Assembly: GCA_964019425.1 (NCBI GenBank)
Contig: OZ025790.1
Span: forward strand, 1,302,001 to 1,366,000
Reading direction: 5' to 3'
Source: Flectonema sp. DT1601
Taxonomy: Eukaryota; Euglenozoa; Diplonemea; Diplonemida; Diplonemidae
Length of the DNA: 64,000 nucleotides
Positions 1 through 10,451 of the stretch are shown piece after piece (the first letter of the stretch is position 1; the number at the start of each line of letters is the position of its first letter). The position numbers and the translations under genes were made by a program. Under the pieces are notes generated by a model. The model searched no databases. It saw nothing but the letters and a program-made list of their open reading frames with translations, and had not been told where the DNA came from.

Positions 1-299
1 GATGCAGGCGAGGGTAGTATTTTGAAAATACATCGTTTTGGTGTATTGTTTTTTTTTACTGTTTTAATAGCATTGGTTCATTAATTGTATCGCACAACTT
101 AACTTCAATGTGTGTTTTCTTTTCTTTTCTATTCTTTTTTTTTTTAAAAACTTTTCCTTTTTTATATTTTGATTTGGTACACTATCGCATAACAAACTAA
201 TATTCTCGTTACAACAGCAATACTTAACTATGTTGATTTGTTTGAGAAAGCAAACACGATGAGTCAGGGTTGTTGTCCGAAGAAAGGTTGTCAAAGTTT

Positions 300-365
300 C
301 CCCACCTTTCTGATTTTACATTGCAACCAGGTTTTGTCCGAACCCTTGTTTGTCTTTACCTTCAA
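300..365. repeat. Partial copy of interspersed repeat family C
   Basis: The stretch around the words 'ttgcaaccaggtttt' and 'ccgaaccc' matches the middle of a longer repeat whose better copies lie at 49636-49803 and 61576-61762. Only the middle is present here. Nothing else gene-like is seen in positions 1-470, which are T-rich. Confidence 0.4.
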
Positions 366-477
366 TCTTAACATAATATTATACTTCTTTCTCAGGTGTA
401 TATAGTGATGGAAAGCGAATTACTGGATAGCAGTATTTTATGGGAAATCACAACCACAGAATATGTTGCACTATTCA

Positions 478-725
478 GGAATCGGAAGCTGCTTTTCGGG
501 GTTTTCCTTATTACTTTACGATTGTTGCCGCCGTTCGGAACACTTCAGCAATTTTAATAAATATTTTTGTCTTTCAGTAGATTACTAAAGAAGAGAAGTT
601 CTAGTATTGGAAATCATTTTTTGTGTAGGTGTTCAGAAATCGCTTCTCTTGACCTTTCGGGTCTTAGCAGTGTCACCAGTATTGGAAGTCGTTTTTTGTC
701 TGAGTGTTCACAAATCACTTGGGTA
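478..725 (+). pseudogene. Fragment of a ubiquitin-like/LRR family gene with its 5' leader
   Basis: Positions 478-598 match the leader of the intact ubiquitin-like/LRR gene (23813-23940), including the 'ttattactttacgattgttgccgcc' region and a 'tttgtctttcag' tract. Instead of the ATG and ubiquitin-like domain, the leader runs directly into about one and a half of the 72-75 bp LRR units (602-725), with words such as 'cttgacctttcgggtctt'. The sequence then leaves the family at 'cttgggtaacg'. It lacks the N-terminal domain and most repeats, so it is a relic of a multicopy family rather than a working gene. Confidence 0.7.
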
Positions 726-1865
726 ACGAAACTCGGATAGCGCGCCTCCTCGTGGTGTTGCCTGGATGCACCTTGTGTGTAACTAGAGTGCTGACGTATT
801 GTTGTTGCTGTGTATTCTTTTACCCCCGTTTTATTTTCCGGTAGCCTAACCTTTAAAAAAAAAGGACAACATAGCAGAAGGTCAGGTGATCCGGCCCGGG
901 ATACTCAGGCACCCAGAGCTCACAGGGGCCACCGGGTTTTTATTTTTTCCTTAGTGGCATGATTTCCCTTTACCCCCATTTCCCTCAAACTTCCCCCGTT
1001 TAGTCTTTTCACGCATGGGGGGATTATAAGTTCAGGTCGCCTGAAATGTATTAACAGTATCAGCCCCGCGAGTTACTCGGGGAGCTCCCATGCAATGTGT
1101 GGAGAAAGAGGCCATCCCTCCCCCTACCTCTCTGCTTTACTACGTCGTTTTTTGTGTGTGGCATTTCTTTTCTTATATTCTTTTCTTTTCAATCTTGTTC
1201 CTTCACACGCTTCCCAAAAGCTGCGGATTTTGTAGAGCTTGTCAGTAGGTACGGGGTTGGTGACAGTGTAAAACTTTAGATTGGTTCGAATTTAGAGGAA
1301 CCGATCTCAGGAAGCGAAGTGGGGTGTGTACGCTGGGTCTGATGTACCGTTCCTGTAATCTGAGATATTTGGTTTATCACAGAGACCCACGAGGATATTG
1401 AGTCCTAAAGAGAGTTTGAGTTCAGACTGTTCCCAGTGCAGAAAAAAAAAAGAGAACTTTTTCTCAGAAAAAGCTGGTGATTTTGCAGCACGATCTTTCC
1501 TTTTAACAGTAACTCACAGAATGATCAGAGGCTGCTTCTGTATAGTTACGAGTTCTGGGATTGCTGTAACTCGTTGTTTCCTCGGTAGCGAAAGACATCT
1601 AATGTTCGAGATATTTGCATATCCCTGATGTATGCAGCTAAGTTAGAAGCGTTAATATTGAAATGAACTACTGATGTTACTTTTTTTTGCTAATGTTTTA
1701 AGTTGGTTAACTATTTTGACACAATACAGCATTTTCCCACCCCCCATGAAGCCTTCATCCTGTAGAATGTGGTCTCCGAATCACCATATTCGACAGCACA
1801 TACCAAGAAGCTAAATGCGATGCACATATTTATGTCCTTAGTTATTTACACTCACAGTTCTTTGA
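726..1865. other. Intergenic stretch without a recognisable gene
   Basis: A moderately GC-rich patch (about 860-1110, with a small hairpin CCCCG/CGGGG near 1063-1081) lies within otherwise T-rich sequence. Open frames here are short and low in complexity. A GTTCGAATTT word near 1284 resembles a B box but lacks the CC, and no RNA gene follows at the expected distance. Positions 1745-1810 carry another partial copy of repeat family C. Confidence 0.4.
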
Positions 1866-4488
1866 ATGGACCTACAGAATGAAATCAAACAACGAACAAT
1901 TAATGTTACAGTTCTTGCGGCGGTAGTTGTTTTTTACTTACTATTTGAAACTTTCCGATATGAAAATGGCTATGGGGACATTTTAATTCGTGAAAACATA
2001 GAAACGGATGAAGACGTTAATACAACGTGGTACAGTTCAAAGCAAAATACCTGGTTAGCAGGGGACTGTCCATTGAGTGGTTTGATGGGGACATTATCTC
2101 CAACAGGGAATGAATCTGGATGGATTGAAATATATCATTCAAATTCTTCTCTTCTTTCAGAACGATCTGGAACTCAACATCTCCAATCAGAATTATCCTG
2201 TTGGCATGATGCTCCAGAAGTTTGTAGCAGTTGTTGTGATGGTCTCCATCGAGGATGTGGCGGCGAACGCAAACCAAAATATATGACTAAGCATTTACGA
2301 GGTAAAATGGACAACACTTTTCCCATCGCAATTAAGAATGGTCTCATTGCAGGATTCGGTCAGGAAATACCGTACTCCTATGCCCTTCGAAAACAAGGAA
2401 TCCTGCTTCATAACGACAAAGTAACCCAGAGTGATTGCACAGTAAATATTTCGATACCTGTAATGCTTATTGTCAGTGGCAGATGGACACAAGCAACATC
2501 AGCAGTCAATGCAGCCCATTGGATAGCTGAGGTCTTTGGTCCATTGGTTCAGGCTGCCCACACACATAAAGTTGATGCGTTCATCCCTATTGTTACGGTT
2601 TGCTATTTTTGTTTTTTTCATTGTGTGGTGTGATGAATCAACTCAGCAAGAAAAAAAAAAAAAAATAGTTTTGTGGAGGATCCCCAAAGGCTTCTTGCAG
2701 CGGACACACTGTTTCATATTCAAGTAATCCGCTACCACATTGGAAGTCATCAGGTGGAGTGAATGACACTCACTGGCCATTCATATTGCCCAGGTTTGTA
2801 AATTACTTGCTCATCTTTTTTTTCCCTTTTTTTTTCCCGCAGGCTTCCATTGATGACCTGTAATTTTTGTTACTTTCGACATGGGGTGGGTCAAATCAAG
2901 AGATTAGTAACTTCAATGTTCCACTTTGGCCGGGTCACCAGACAGTATTGGGAGTTGAGGTTGCAGTTTTTTGTAATATTTTTTAAAGAAACCCAAACCT
3001 TAGGACGACTATATTTGTCTCTTTTTTTTGCATGAAGTGGTTCTCACGCTTCAGTTTTTTGGGATTGCATCATCACGTCAACTTCCCAAGCTTTACGCTA
3101 TTTTGATGTAGTAACATATTACAGAATGAAATGTTTAAAGAGTTCGTCTGCATCCCTTTTCTGGGAGCGAGCAGTTAGATCTGCTTATTCTCATCCAACT
3201 AGTAGGAATGTTTTCCATCTCTGATGCCGCTCTTCTGATGTAGCCTGCAAGCAAGTAGCAGTGAGAACTTAAGCACAGTTGATGGTGAGGAAGCAGTGTT
3301 GGAAGCGATTGCCAAAGAGAGCGAATCAGTTCCTACAACTGCTGATGAGGAAATGAATTAATTAATCAACTCTATGAGTCTTCTCAACTAACTAGCACAG
3401 TAAGTGGTGAGGCAAACGTGATTCTTGTGTACTTTCTTACCAAAAAAAAGAAAGTGAGGTGGGAAAAAAAAGGAGGGGGAAAAAAGGGGTCGAACTATTC
3501 TTTATTCTTTTTATATTTGGCGTAGTGAATCTTGTTTCAGAAGCTGAAACTCCGTTTTTTTCATATCTTCTACTGTCCGCAGCTGGTCATTTCATTTATA
3601 TCACCGTCTGAGTGTAAGACTTTAATCCTCTATCTCTGGGGGAAAGTTTCATTTTTTTTTTTTAAACAAGCATTGTAACACACAAACAAACGTATCAGTC
3701 TAAGTCGGTTCACGGTTCCGTGCACATTACTATTTTCGCCTATTATTTTTTTTTTCCCCCTGTTGTAAACACATCATCTGTGTCATCATGCAAAAAAAAA
3801 AAACAGGTTTATGGGCATCCCTTGGCTGTCAAAACTTACTGCAGCGCCTCGGTTTGCATCAAATGACACAGTTTGTATAGAAAGATTCTTCGTGGGTTGT
3901 CCACAACCAATGCATTGCCCTGCTCCAAAATATGTTCAATCAGTGATGCCGTTGATGAGAAGTTGGTTGCAGCAGTATGGGGGACTACAATATGGGAGAT
4001 TACTTCCGGATCAAAAGAATAATTTAGTAATTATAAATAGAAAACCAGGAGGAACTCGATATATTGCTAACACTAACGACTTAGTAGCGATTGCTGCTGC
4101 TGAAGGTTGGAATTCATTTGTCTCAGTTGGTTCTTACAATCTAATGCTTACACACATTCAACAAGCGAGTTTAACTGCCTCTTTTCATGGTGCGGATTTA
4201 GCACTAGCGATGCTTTTCAAAAGAGATTTCTCTGCCATTATAGAAATCCTTCTCAACCAAGGAAGGCGTGAAGATCCTTGGTATTTGTACCAAGCTAATG
4301 GGGCTTCGTTGAAAATAATTAGATGGATTTTACACCATACACAAGTCCCAGAATGGGTGAATGAGCCAGAAGAAGTGCAGCGTCGTGGAAAGTACAAAAA
4401 CAGACTTTCATGGAGGAGGAAATCAATAAATTTCACATTGCCGTTGGAATCTTGGAGGACAGTGCTGCAGACCGCTGGTTCGGTGTAA
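1866..4488 (+). CDS. Split gene for a type II membrane glycosyltransferase of the GT61 (EOGT-like) family
   Basis: Exon 1 starts at 1866 and encodes a short cytosolic tail followed by a membrane anchor (residues about 13-30) and several NxS/T sites, which fits a Golgi/ER type II enzyme. Its end (AHWIAEVFGPLV...DAFIPIVT) resembles the middle of GT61 proteins, and a donor GTTTGC follows near 2597. The last exon (about 3806-4488) carries the family hallmark: a basic segment IINRKPGG, then SFHGADLALAMLF, the counterpart of the HGAGLTHLLFL motif of EOGT, then an acidic/aromatic stretch. At least one exon lies between. A candidate is about 2668-2790 (donor GTTTGT) followed by about 2844-2970, but I could not connect all phases, so the middle of the protein is unresolved. 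The family transfers sugars such as GlcNAc or xylose to secreted proteins. The acceptor here is unknown. Confidence 0.6.
3655..3725 (-). repeat. Short copy of SINE-like repeat family A
   Basis: A poly(T) run is followed by 'aacaagcattgtaa' and 'gtcggttcacgg', the core of a family with fuller copies at 13695-13860 and 55203-55415. Read on the minus strand it ends in poly(A). It lies in an intron of the GT61-like gene. Confidence 0.5.
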
Positions 4489-4580
4489 CAACGGGACATT
4501 ATTCTCCAAAATTATAATATAGTAAAAATCGGGTGCTCTAAGATTTTCGTCGAAATCTCTGTTCTATTGTTTTTAGAACA

Positions 4581-4884
4581 GACATAGAACAAGTTGCTGT
4601 TGGGGAGAATGTGTCTTCGTCAAACACGATGGAGATTCTGACAGGTATCAATTCGGTACTCAGAGAAGAAAATGAAAAACTAATTAGAGAATCCCAACAA
4701 TCTTCTTCAGTTATCAAGTCTCTTGAAGTTCCGGTTTTTGTTACAATCACCAGTTACCCGTTAATTATTTTTTCTTAAGACTTAATAAGTATTTTTAGAA
4801 TCTGGTTGATTTCATTTTGTTTCATCCTGATGTTCATTCTTGAAACAGATTTTTGCTCTGAACCCTTTCTAATATGAAGGCCAT
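4581..4884 (+). pseudogene. Chimeric duplicate of a coiled-coil gene exon and the promoter of the secreted Cys-rich gene
   Basis: Positions 4581-4727 repeat 14275-14421, an internal piece of exon 1 of the coiled-coil gene, with about one base change. Immediately after, 4735-4884 repeat 17182-17324, which is the intergenic region and first bases (ATG AAG GCC) of the GC-rich secreted protein gene. The 2.8 kb that separates these two segments in the source locus is missing. The U1 upstream box follows 27 bases later. It is not a working gene: neither frame continues. Confidence 0.85.
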
Positions 4885-4910
4885 TTGTTTTTGGAATGAA
4901 CAGGCGTCAA

Positions 4911-4920
4911 GTTCGATTCC
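4911..4920 (+). promoter_or_regulatory. B-box element upstream of U1 (cluster I)
   Basis: GTTCGATTCC matches the tRNA-type B-box consensus. It begins 86 nt before the inferred U1 start, as in the other two U1 copies. Confidence 0.85.
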
Positions 4921-4996
4921 GGGTCGAAGCATGATAAACTAGCTGATTGTAAAATTATCGGCCTCCTGGAAAGCTTTCGAAGGATATTTTGAGAAG

Positions 4997-5156
4997 TACA
5001 TACCTGATTGGTGTCTGGCCTGATCACGTAGGGTGCCGACATAACAACGGTCCTTGCATTGCACTTCGCTTGGAACGTTGTTAGGGGGCTGGTTTCGGCT
5101 GGCTTCCCACAATGAAATTTTTGGTAGCGGTGGTGCTGCGCTTGCGCAAACCCACC
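4997..5156 (+). ncRNA. U1 spliceosomal snRNA, copy 1
   Basis: The 160-nt RNA begins UACAUACCUG, the 5' splice-site recognition end of U1 (usual form UACUUACCUG). It contains GAUCACG in the first stem-loop (U1-70K site), UUGCAC in the second loop (U1A-type site), an Sm site AAUUUUUGG and a strong 3' hairpin GCGC/GCGC. A T9 run follows at 5160, consistent with Pol III termination. The U-to-A change in the recognition end predicts preference for GUAUGU donors, which this genome uses. The copies at 22021 and 40099 are almost identical. Confidence 0.95.
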
Positions 5157-5254
5157 TTATTTTTTTTTACTGTAAATTCCACCGATACTCAATGGAGCAT
5201 TTTTTTAAAGCCAATCTGTGAGAATATTTCACTTTATAGAATTTCGACTGTCAA

Positions 5255-5264
5255 GTTCGAATCC
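5255..5264 (+). promoter_or_regulatory. B-box element upstream of U3 (cluster I)
   Basis: GTTCGAATCC begins 87 nt before the inferred U3 start. Confidence 0.85.
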
Positions 5265-5341
5265 CGGTGAAGGCGAGAAGTGACTCTCTTTTGGTGGATA
5301 GGCAATCCCCTGAACGAAGCTGTGAGGGAGTTTTAGAGATT

Positions 5342-5519
5342 AAGACTGTACTCTACACAGGATCTGTTTTTGAGTACATTCGTGTTGGAGTTTACATAAC
5401 CCAGCACAAGGCCAAAGCTGGATGATGACGTAGACCAGCACTGTGCCGCATGAGCATTGCGATGATTGCATACGATGCGTCAAGTTTCACCTTGACAAGC
5501 ACAGTCTGGTCACTTACAG
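5342..5519 (+). ncRNA. U3 snoRNA, copy 1
   Basis: The RNA begins AAGACUGUACUC, the conserved GAC/5' end of U3, followed by GGAUC of box A. Further on come GAUGAUGA (C'-type box), GCGAUGAUUGC (box C) and CAGUCUGG (box D) closing the terminal stem. The length of about 178 nt is slightly short for U3. A T6 run follows directly. U3 guides early pre-rRNA processing in the nucleolus. The copies at 22334 and 37985 are near identical, and the 3' end given is inferred. Confidence 0.85.
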
Positions 5520-5733
5520 CTTTTTTAATAAAATCAACATAAGAATGTTGCCTTTCAAAAAAAGGCATCTAACCTGATCCTTTTGGTTTGGCTGGGTAAG
5601 GATAATTATGATAATTACTAACCTGTAATAACTGTGTAACCAGCTTAAGACTGTTTTATTTTAGCAGATAAAACACATTCTGACAAGTCTTTCTTTGGTG
5701 AATTATATTCCGAAGGCATATAATAATTCACCA

Positions 5734-5743
5734 GTTCGATTCC
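5734..5743 (+). promoter_or_regulatory. B-box element upstream of U5 (cluster I)
   Basis: GTTCGATTCC begins 87 nt before the inferred U5 start. Confidence 0.85.
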
Positions 5744-5820
5744 CGCTGTTGACTACTTTCGATGCATCGTCCAGGAGAAGAGGCATCTCTGTTCCTTTGC
5801 TCCAATACTTTTTTGAGAGC

Positions 5821-5931
5821 ATCTCACGATTCTTGTTCATATCGAACTCATCTTTCGCCTTTTACTAAAGATGACCGTGGACATGCATCACTAAGTGAAA
5901 ACTTAATTTTTATAGAGACCTCGCTGTCTCC
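5821..5931 (+). ncRNA. U5 spliceosomal snRNA, copy 1
   Basis: The invariant loop I, CGCCUUUUACUAAAG, lies 35 nt from the start, as in known U5 RNAs, and sits on a stem closed by UCUUU/AAAGA. An Sm-type site AAUUUUUAUAG and the final stem AGACCUCGCUGUCU follow. T4 and T5 runs come next. The start is placed by family alignment and by the shared 86-87 nt spacing to the B box. Confidence 0.93.
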
Positions 5932-6117
5932 TTTTAATTTTTAGGGAAACGCATGCAAAAATCGGTGACTTTTTTTGTATAGAGTTGCTATATTCTTTAT
6001 TACACCTCACTTTTTCTTAGGAAATCGTCTTAACGATGACAGTCCACTTGCAGTTTTTTTATTAGATGGACAATTACAATTTTTTTCCTTAAGTCACTAG
6101 CAAACTGGATCACAAAA

Positions 6118-9100
6118 ATGATACGACTCGAGCAGATGGAAGAGGAAGGATATGAAAGTGGGGAGGTGAACAACACCAAAAAGCTCTTCTGGCGGATATT
6201 CGCAGCGATTGTAATTATAATTGCGTTGGTTATGCTAGTGACCACAGTGGTTAAGGCGAAGAGTGAGAAAACAACGATTGATTTTACAAGGGTTCCAACC
6301 CCAAGTCCTACAAGTGCAGCACCAACAGTACGACTTGTTGATGGGAACGTTGCGAGTGAGGGAAGGGTTGAGCTCTACCACAACGGATCGTGGGGTACAA
6401 TTTGCGGAGATAATTGGGATGCACGAGACGCCCACGTTGTCTGCCAATCACTTGGCTATGTAGGAGCACGTGATGCTCCACTGCACGCCTATTTTGGAGA
6501 AGGAAAGCTTCCTATTTTATTAGATGATGTGAATTGCGAAGGTGACGAGAACAGCATTTTTGATTGTCGTCATCCACCATACTACACACATGACTGTCTT
6601 CACAGCCAAGATGCAAGTGCTATATGCCTCAACAGTAATGTAGACGACACATGTGATTCATCTTGTAAGGCTTTCCCTATTCATTTTACGACTACAGCCG
6701 CTACGGTTCTGTTATTGTGTGATGTAAGAGGTCATTTTATTTCATCACCCTCCGTCAATAAGGATGTTCGGGTTAGCAGTGGTGTTGGTTCAACGATAGT
6801 AGTCCCAATTGACCTGTCGAACTCTTCAAGCTCTGATGTGATCTTTGAGTTGTTTTTAAACAGACGACCAGCTGCTTCAGTACTTCGGTCTTGGAGTGAT
6901 TTCTGTTCTTTGCGTGTTCCCGAAGGGACGATCAGCGGGAAATATGTAGCCAACAGAGTTGGTGAGGTCTCAGAAATCGGTAGAATTGTAACATACAGCA
7001 GCGGATGGGAATTCTCATCGGTGGAAGAATTTCCGAGTTTTGTTGGTGAATTTATAATATTCCCAAAGCAGATTGCTGCTACTCCATCCCCTCCTCCTCC
7101 TTGTCCTGCATCAGAAGAACTCATCAGTGGTGCGTACATATCAGGGTACGCACTGCATGATTCAAACATATACGACGTGGACACAGCTGTAGCAAAATGC
7201 CGGGACTACAACTGGGCTTGTGGAGGTGTTACGTGTACGACTGTCTCTTCGTGCACACTCAGGAGTGATTCCTCTCCAAAGGCTTCAAGTTCATCTGAGT
7301 ACACATGTTTAAAACAAGAACAGAAACTGATATCCAACCAATCAAAATGCATTGCTTGGAGAGCAACAAACGACTGTTCTGGAAGCGGAGATCTCATCAA
7401 AGAAGCGATAACTCAAAATTGTTCTTATGACATAGGGCAATCTGATTCTGGGATTTGCCAATGTGGGGGAAGAAGAGTGCTACCAATTTCATGTAATGAT
7501 AAACAAACAGTCAATCCGTTTAACTGTTCTTATGCGTGCAGTCTGCCTCCTGTTGATGAATGTGTTGATAATAATCCGTGTGAGGGATTTCCGTGTGCTG
7601 ATCCCTCTTCAGCTCAGCTTAATGATGTATTTTGTTCTTGTACCGATGGCTTACTTGGCGTCTCAATAAACTCACCTCCTGAATGCAGATCACCTTTCGT
7701 TGCTGTGGCTGGGGATTCTTTTGGTTGTCCAAAACAACTATTTCCTATTGACTCTCTAAATTCTTGTAGAAACGCATTCTTAGCCACCAACTCTGACGTT
7801 GAAAATGTTAAGGTTACTCTCAGTGATTACAACGGATGCGTTGTTGTTGATGATGAGGTGTATTGGGGATACCCAACTATACCACAAAATTTAAATTCAA
7901 CAGCGATTAACATAAGCAATATCGATACTTACACTTTGTGTGATACTCGTGAGTTACCTGGGGGACTTATCCCACCCCCAGAAGACAATAAACAGTCGGA
8001 AGAGATACAGCAGTTTGCAGTTGGTGAAGTACTGCAGCAATTATCTGAGGATTTGAGAAGGCATGTCGAGGTTAAAATAAAGTTTGATTCTCGTTGGGAT
8101 GGTTGCAGCCTGTCGTCTAATACGAATCAGAGCAGTCAATCAAAACCTGTTGTGGTTTCTGGGAACTCAGGTATCGCAGTGCTAAAGTGTGTGTACAAAT
8201 ACCTCATGGCTAACAACATGTCAACGTCGTGGGGTAGGTTCGGATCAAAGAACAATCTAAACCGACAAAATGATTGGAAAATTCAAAAAATTTCATTATC
8301 GAGTAAAGTCCCTTACAGATATGCTTTAAACGAAGTTACCTTCAGCTACACTAGCGCTTGGTGGGATTGGGACCAGTGGAGTGATCACATTAACTGGCTT
8401 GCCCTTCGAGGTGTAAACCTACCACTCGCACCAGTCGGACAAGAGTATCTCTGGGCTGAAGTCTACAGAGAGATTGGACTCACTGAAGAAGAGATTATGG
8501 ACCACTTTGGTAGCCCAGCATACCAGGCATGGGTTCGAATGGGGAATTTAGAAGGTTTCGGTGGAGGAGTTTCCGAAGCATTTCTACTGAAAAGACATTT
8601 ATTGCAGAAGAGAATTTTAAAGAAGATGACTAGCTTGGGAATGCACCCGGTGCTGCCAGCATTCGCTGGACATGTCCCTAGAGGGCTTGTGAGAGCGTAT
8701 CCGAACTCTTCGTTTGTTGAGGGTGGGGAGTGGAATGGTTTTCCTGGAGCAGTGTTTTTGCAACCGACTGATGAGTTATTCGCTGAGATAGCAGAAAAAT
8801 TTATAAATATTCAAATTAAATCTTACAATGGAACTGATCACTGGTACAGCGCTGATTCTTTCAACGAAATGATCCCATCTCAAACATCAACAGAATACCT
8901 CCAACAATCATCAACAGCTGTCTTGAGGGGAATAAAGAACGCTGATCCTAACGGTAAATGGATTCTTCAAGGGTGGTTCTTTACGAGACAATGGTGGGTA
9001 CAAAGGGACTATTTAGTAAAAGCATATTTAAGTAGTGTATCGCCGTCAGATGTTCTCATCTTAGATTTGAATAGCGTTATTGATCCAGTGTATGCCCGCA

Positions 9101-10185
9101 CCAATCAGTACTATGGACATTCATATGTTTGGTGTTTGTTACATAATTATGGTGGTAGGAATTTGATTTATGGAAATCTTGATGAAGTTTTTGAATCAGC
9201 GAAGACAGCAATGTCGAATGTGATGGGAGGACTCTCAGGTATCGGGATTACAATGGAAGGTTTAAATCAAAATGATATAATTTACGATATGACTCTAGAG
9301 TTGGCATGGCTTGACAACGACATCCCCGACAGAGGTGATTTCATATCAAAATGGACTCGGTCTTGGATCACAAGCAGGTACTCAAGCAGCCTTCCTATTC
9401 AAAGTTGGGAAATATTACTGAAAACAATGTACCGCACAAGTATGGAACCTCCTCTTAATAAATGGGTTATCTACGGTAGGCCATCTCTAACAGAGAGGTG
9501 TTCTTGCATCTACTGCAAACCAGAGCATAGCATTCACTCAGCATGGTCGTTATTTCTTAACGATAAAAATGCTTTGGGAGGGAGTCAGGTTTGGAGGTCA
9601 GATTTAGCTGTGCTAACGGGATTGGTATTGCAGAGCAGTGCTTGTAGGGTGATTGATGAATTGGTTACCGAGGTTGGTGATTTTCATTCTGGAGAACTAC
9701 TGGTAGAGACGGCTATAACAAACATAACAACGACCATGAAAGATTTAGAACAGATCCTCATCACTCTGGATGAGGTTCTCTCAACAGACGTCAACACTCA
9801 ACTATCCTGTTGGTTGTCTGACGCTGCCAAGTCTGGTGTTTCTCAAGACGAAAAAAACTCTTTTGTGGAGAGTGCTGCTCGTTTGGTCACATCCTGGGGA
9901 TTAACTTCTGCTCTGAATGACTATGCAAAACGTCATTGGGGAGGACTAGTTCGATCGTATTATCTCCCTCGATGGCAAATATTGAGATCTCAAATTCGTC
10001 AAATTCTCATAAACGGAACTGATCCCGATAGTTCTCTAATTCAGTTTGAACAATCATGGCCAGAGAGTCTATACGCTGATAACTTTACTACGGTAGTAGG
10101 TGGTTGCCTTCCTGTTGGTGACATTGTTCAGATTGCCGAAGAAGTGAGGCTGAAATACTATCCCGAACTGGTTGGTGTCAAGTAA
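6118..10185 (+). CDS. Membrane-anchored SRCR-GH89 protein, alpha-N-acetylglucosaminidase (NAGLU-like)
   Basis: A single uninterrupted frame of 1355 residues. A short acidic cytosolic tail precedes a membrane anchor (about 26-46), making it type II. An SRCR domain follows (about 72-172, VRLVDG...GRVELYHNGSWGTIC...VVCQSLGY, with paired cysteines). A Cys-rich region with an EGF-like part runs to about 530. The NAGLU N-terminal domain starts near 625. The GH89 catalytic part (about 732-1110) carries DSFNEM and MEGLNQ, matching the two catalytic glutamates of human NAGLU (FNE and PEGI). A helical C-terminal domain completes the family length. GH89 enzymes remove terminal alpha-GlcNAc from heparan sulfate-type glycans. 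The SRCR/TM front end suggests a surface or vacuolar-membrane enzyme rather than a soluble lysosomal one. No intron is seen. Confidence 0.9.
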   Translation: MIRLEQMEEEGYESGEVNNTKKLFWRIFAAIVIIIALVMLVTTVVKAKSEKTTIDFTRVPTPSPTSAAPTVRLVDGNVASEGRVELYHNGSWGTICGDNWDARDAHVVCQSLGYVGARDAPLHAYFGEGKLPILLDDVNCEGDENSIFDCRHPPYYTHDCLHSQDASAICLNSNVDDTCDSSCKAFPIHFTTTAATVLLLCDVRGHFISSPSVNKDVRVSSGVGSTIVVPIDLSNSSSSDVIFELFLNRRPAASVLRSWSDFCSLRVPEGTISGKYVANRVGEVSEIGRIVTYSSGWEFSSVEEFPSFVGEFIIFPKQIAATPSPPPPCPASEELISGAYISGYALHDSNIYDVDTAVAKCRDYNWACGGVTCTTVSSCTLRSDSSPKASSSSEYTCLKQEQKLISNQSKCIAWRATNDCSGSGDLIKEAITQNCSYDIGQSDSGICQCGGRRVLPISCNDKQTVNPFNCSYACSLPPVDECVDNNPCEGFPCADPSSAQLNDVFCSCTDGLLGVSINSPPECRSPFVAVAGDSFGCPKQLFPIDSLNSCRNAFLATNSDVENVKVTLSDYNGCVVVDDEVYWGYPTIPQNLNSTAINISNIDTYTLCDTRELPGGLIPPPEDNKQSEEIQQFAVGEVLQQLSEDLRRHVEVKIKFDSRWDGCSLSSNTNQSSQSKPVVVSGNSGIAVLKCVYKYLMANNMSTSWGRFGSKNNLNRQNDWKIQKISLSSKVPYRYALNEVTFSYTSAWWDWDQWSDHINWLALRGVNLPLAPVGQEYLWAEVYREIGLTEEEIMDHFGSPAYQAWVRMGNLEGFGGGVSEAFLLKRHLLQKRILKKMTSLGMHPVLPAFAGHVPRGLVRAYPNSSFVEGGEWNGFPGAVFLQPTDELFAEIAEKFINIQIKSYNGTDHWYSADSFNEMIPSQTSTEYLQQSSTAVLRGIKNADPNGKWILQGWFFTRQWWVQRDYLVKAYLSSVSPSDVLILDLNSVIDPVYARTNQYYGHSYVWCLLHNYGGRNLIYGNLDEVFESAKTAMSNVMGGLSGIGITMEGLNQNDIIYDMTLELAWLDNDIPDRGDFISKWTRSWITSRYSSSLPIQSWEILLKTMYRTSMEPPLNKWVIYGRPSLTERCSCIYCKPEHSIHSAWSLFLNDKNALGGSQVWRSDLAVLTGLVLQSSACRVIDELVTEVGDFHSGELLVETAITNITTTMKDLEQILITLDEVLSTDVNTQLSCWLSDAAKSGVSQDEKNSFVESAARLVTSWGLTSALNDYAKRHWGGLVRSYYLPRWQILRSQIRQILINGTDPDSSLIQFEQSWPESLYADNFTTVVGGCLPVGDIVQIAEEVRLKYYPELVGVK

Positions 10186-10451
10186 CACCAAAAAAAAAAA
10201 AAAAGACTTCGTGTGACTTATCCTTTTTGTTCCTTGTACGTTTTCTTGAATATTCTTATTATTATTATTACCAATTGTGGTTTCTTTTTTTTTTTTTTTT
10301 CCTGTTGACGTTATCACACTTATGGATTGCAATCGTCTATTGTTTGTTAAAAGGTAACTCACAACACACAACTCACACACGCAATGTGCTTTATCATTAA
10401 CCATCATGTTGCATTTAAGGACAATAAAACTCCTCAAAAAAGAAAAAAAAA

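Noticed and set aside
860-1110. GC-rich patch with 'ggtgatccggcccggg' recalling SRP RNA
   Set aside because: The SRP S-domain tetraloop and asymmetric loop pattern could not be laid out, so the likeness is superficial.
1284-1293. GTTCGAATTT, B-box-like
   Set aside because: The terminal CC is missing and the sequence from about 1370 shows no snRNA signature.
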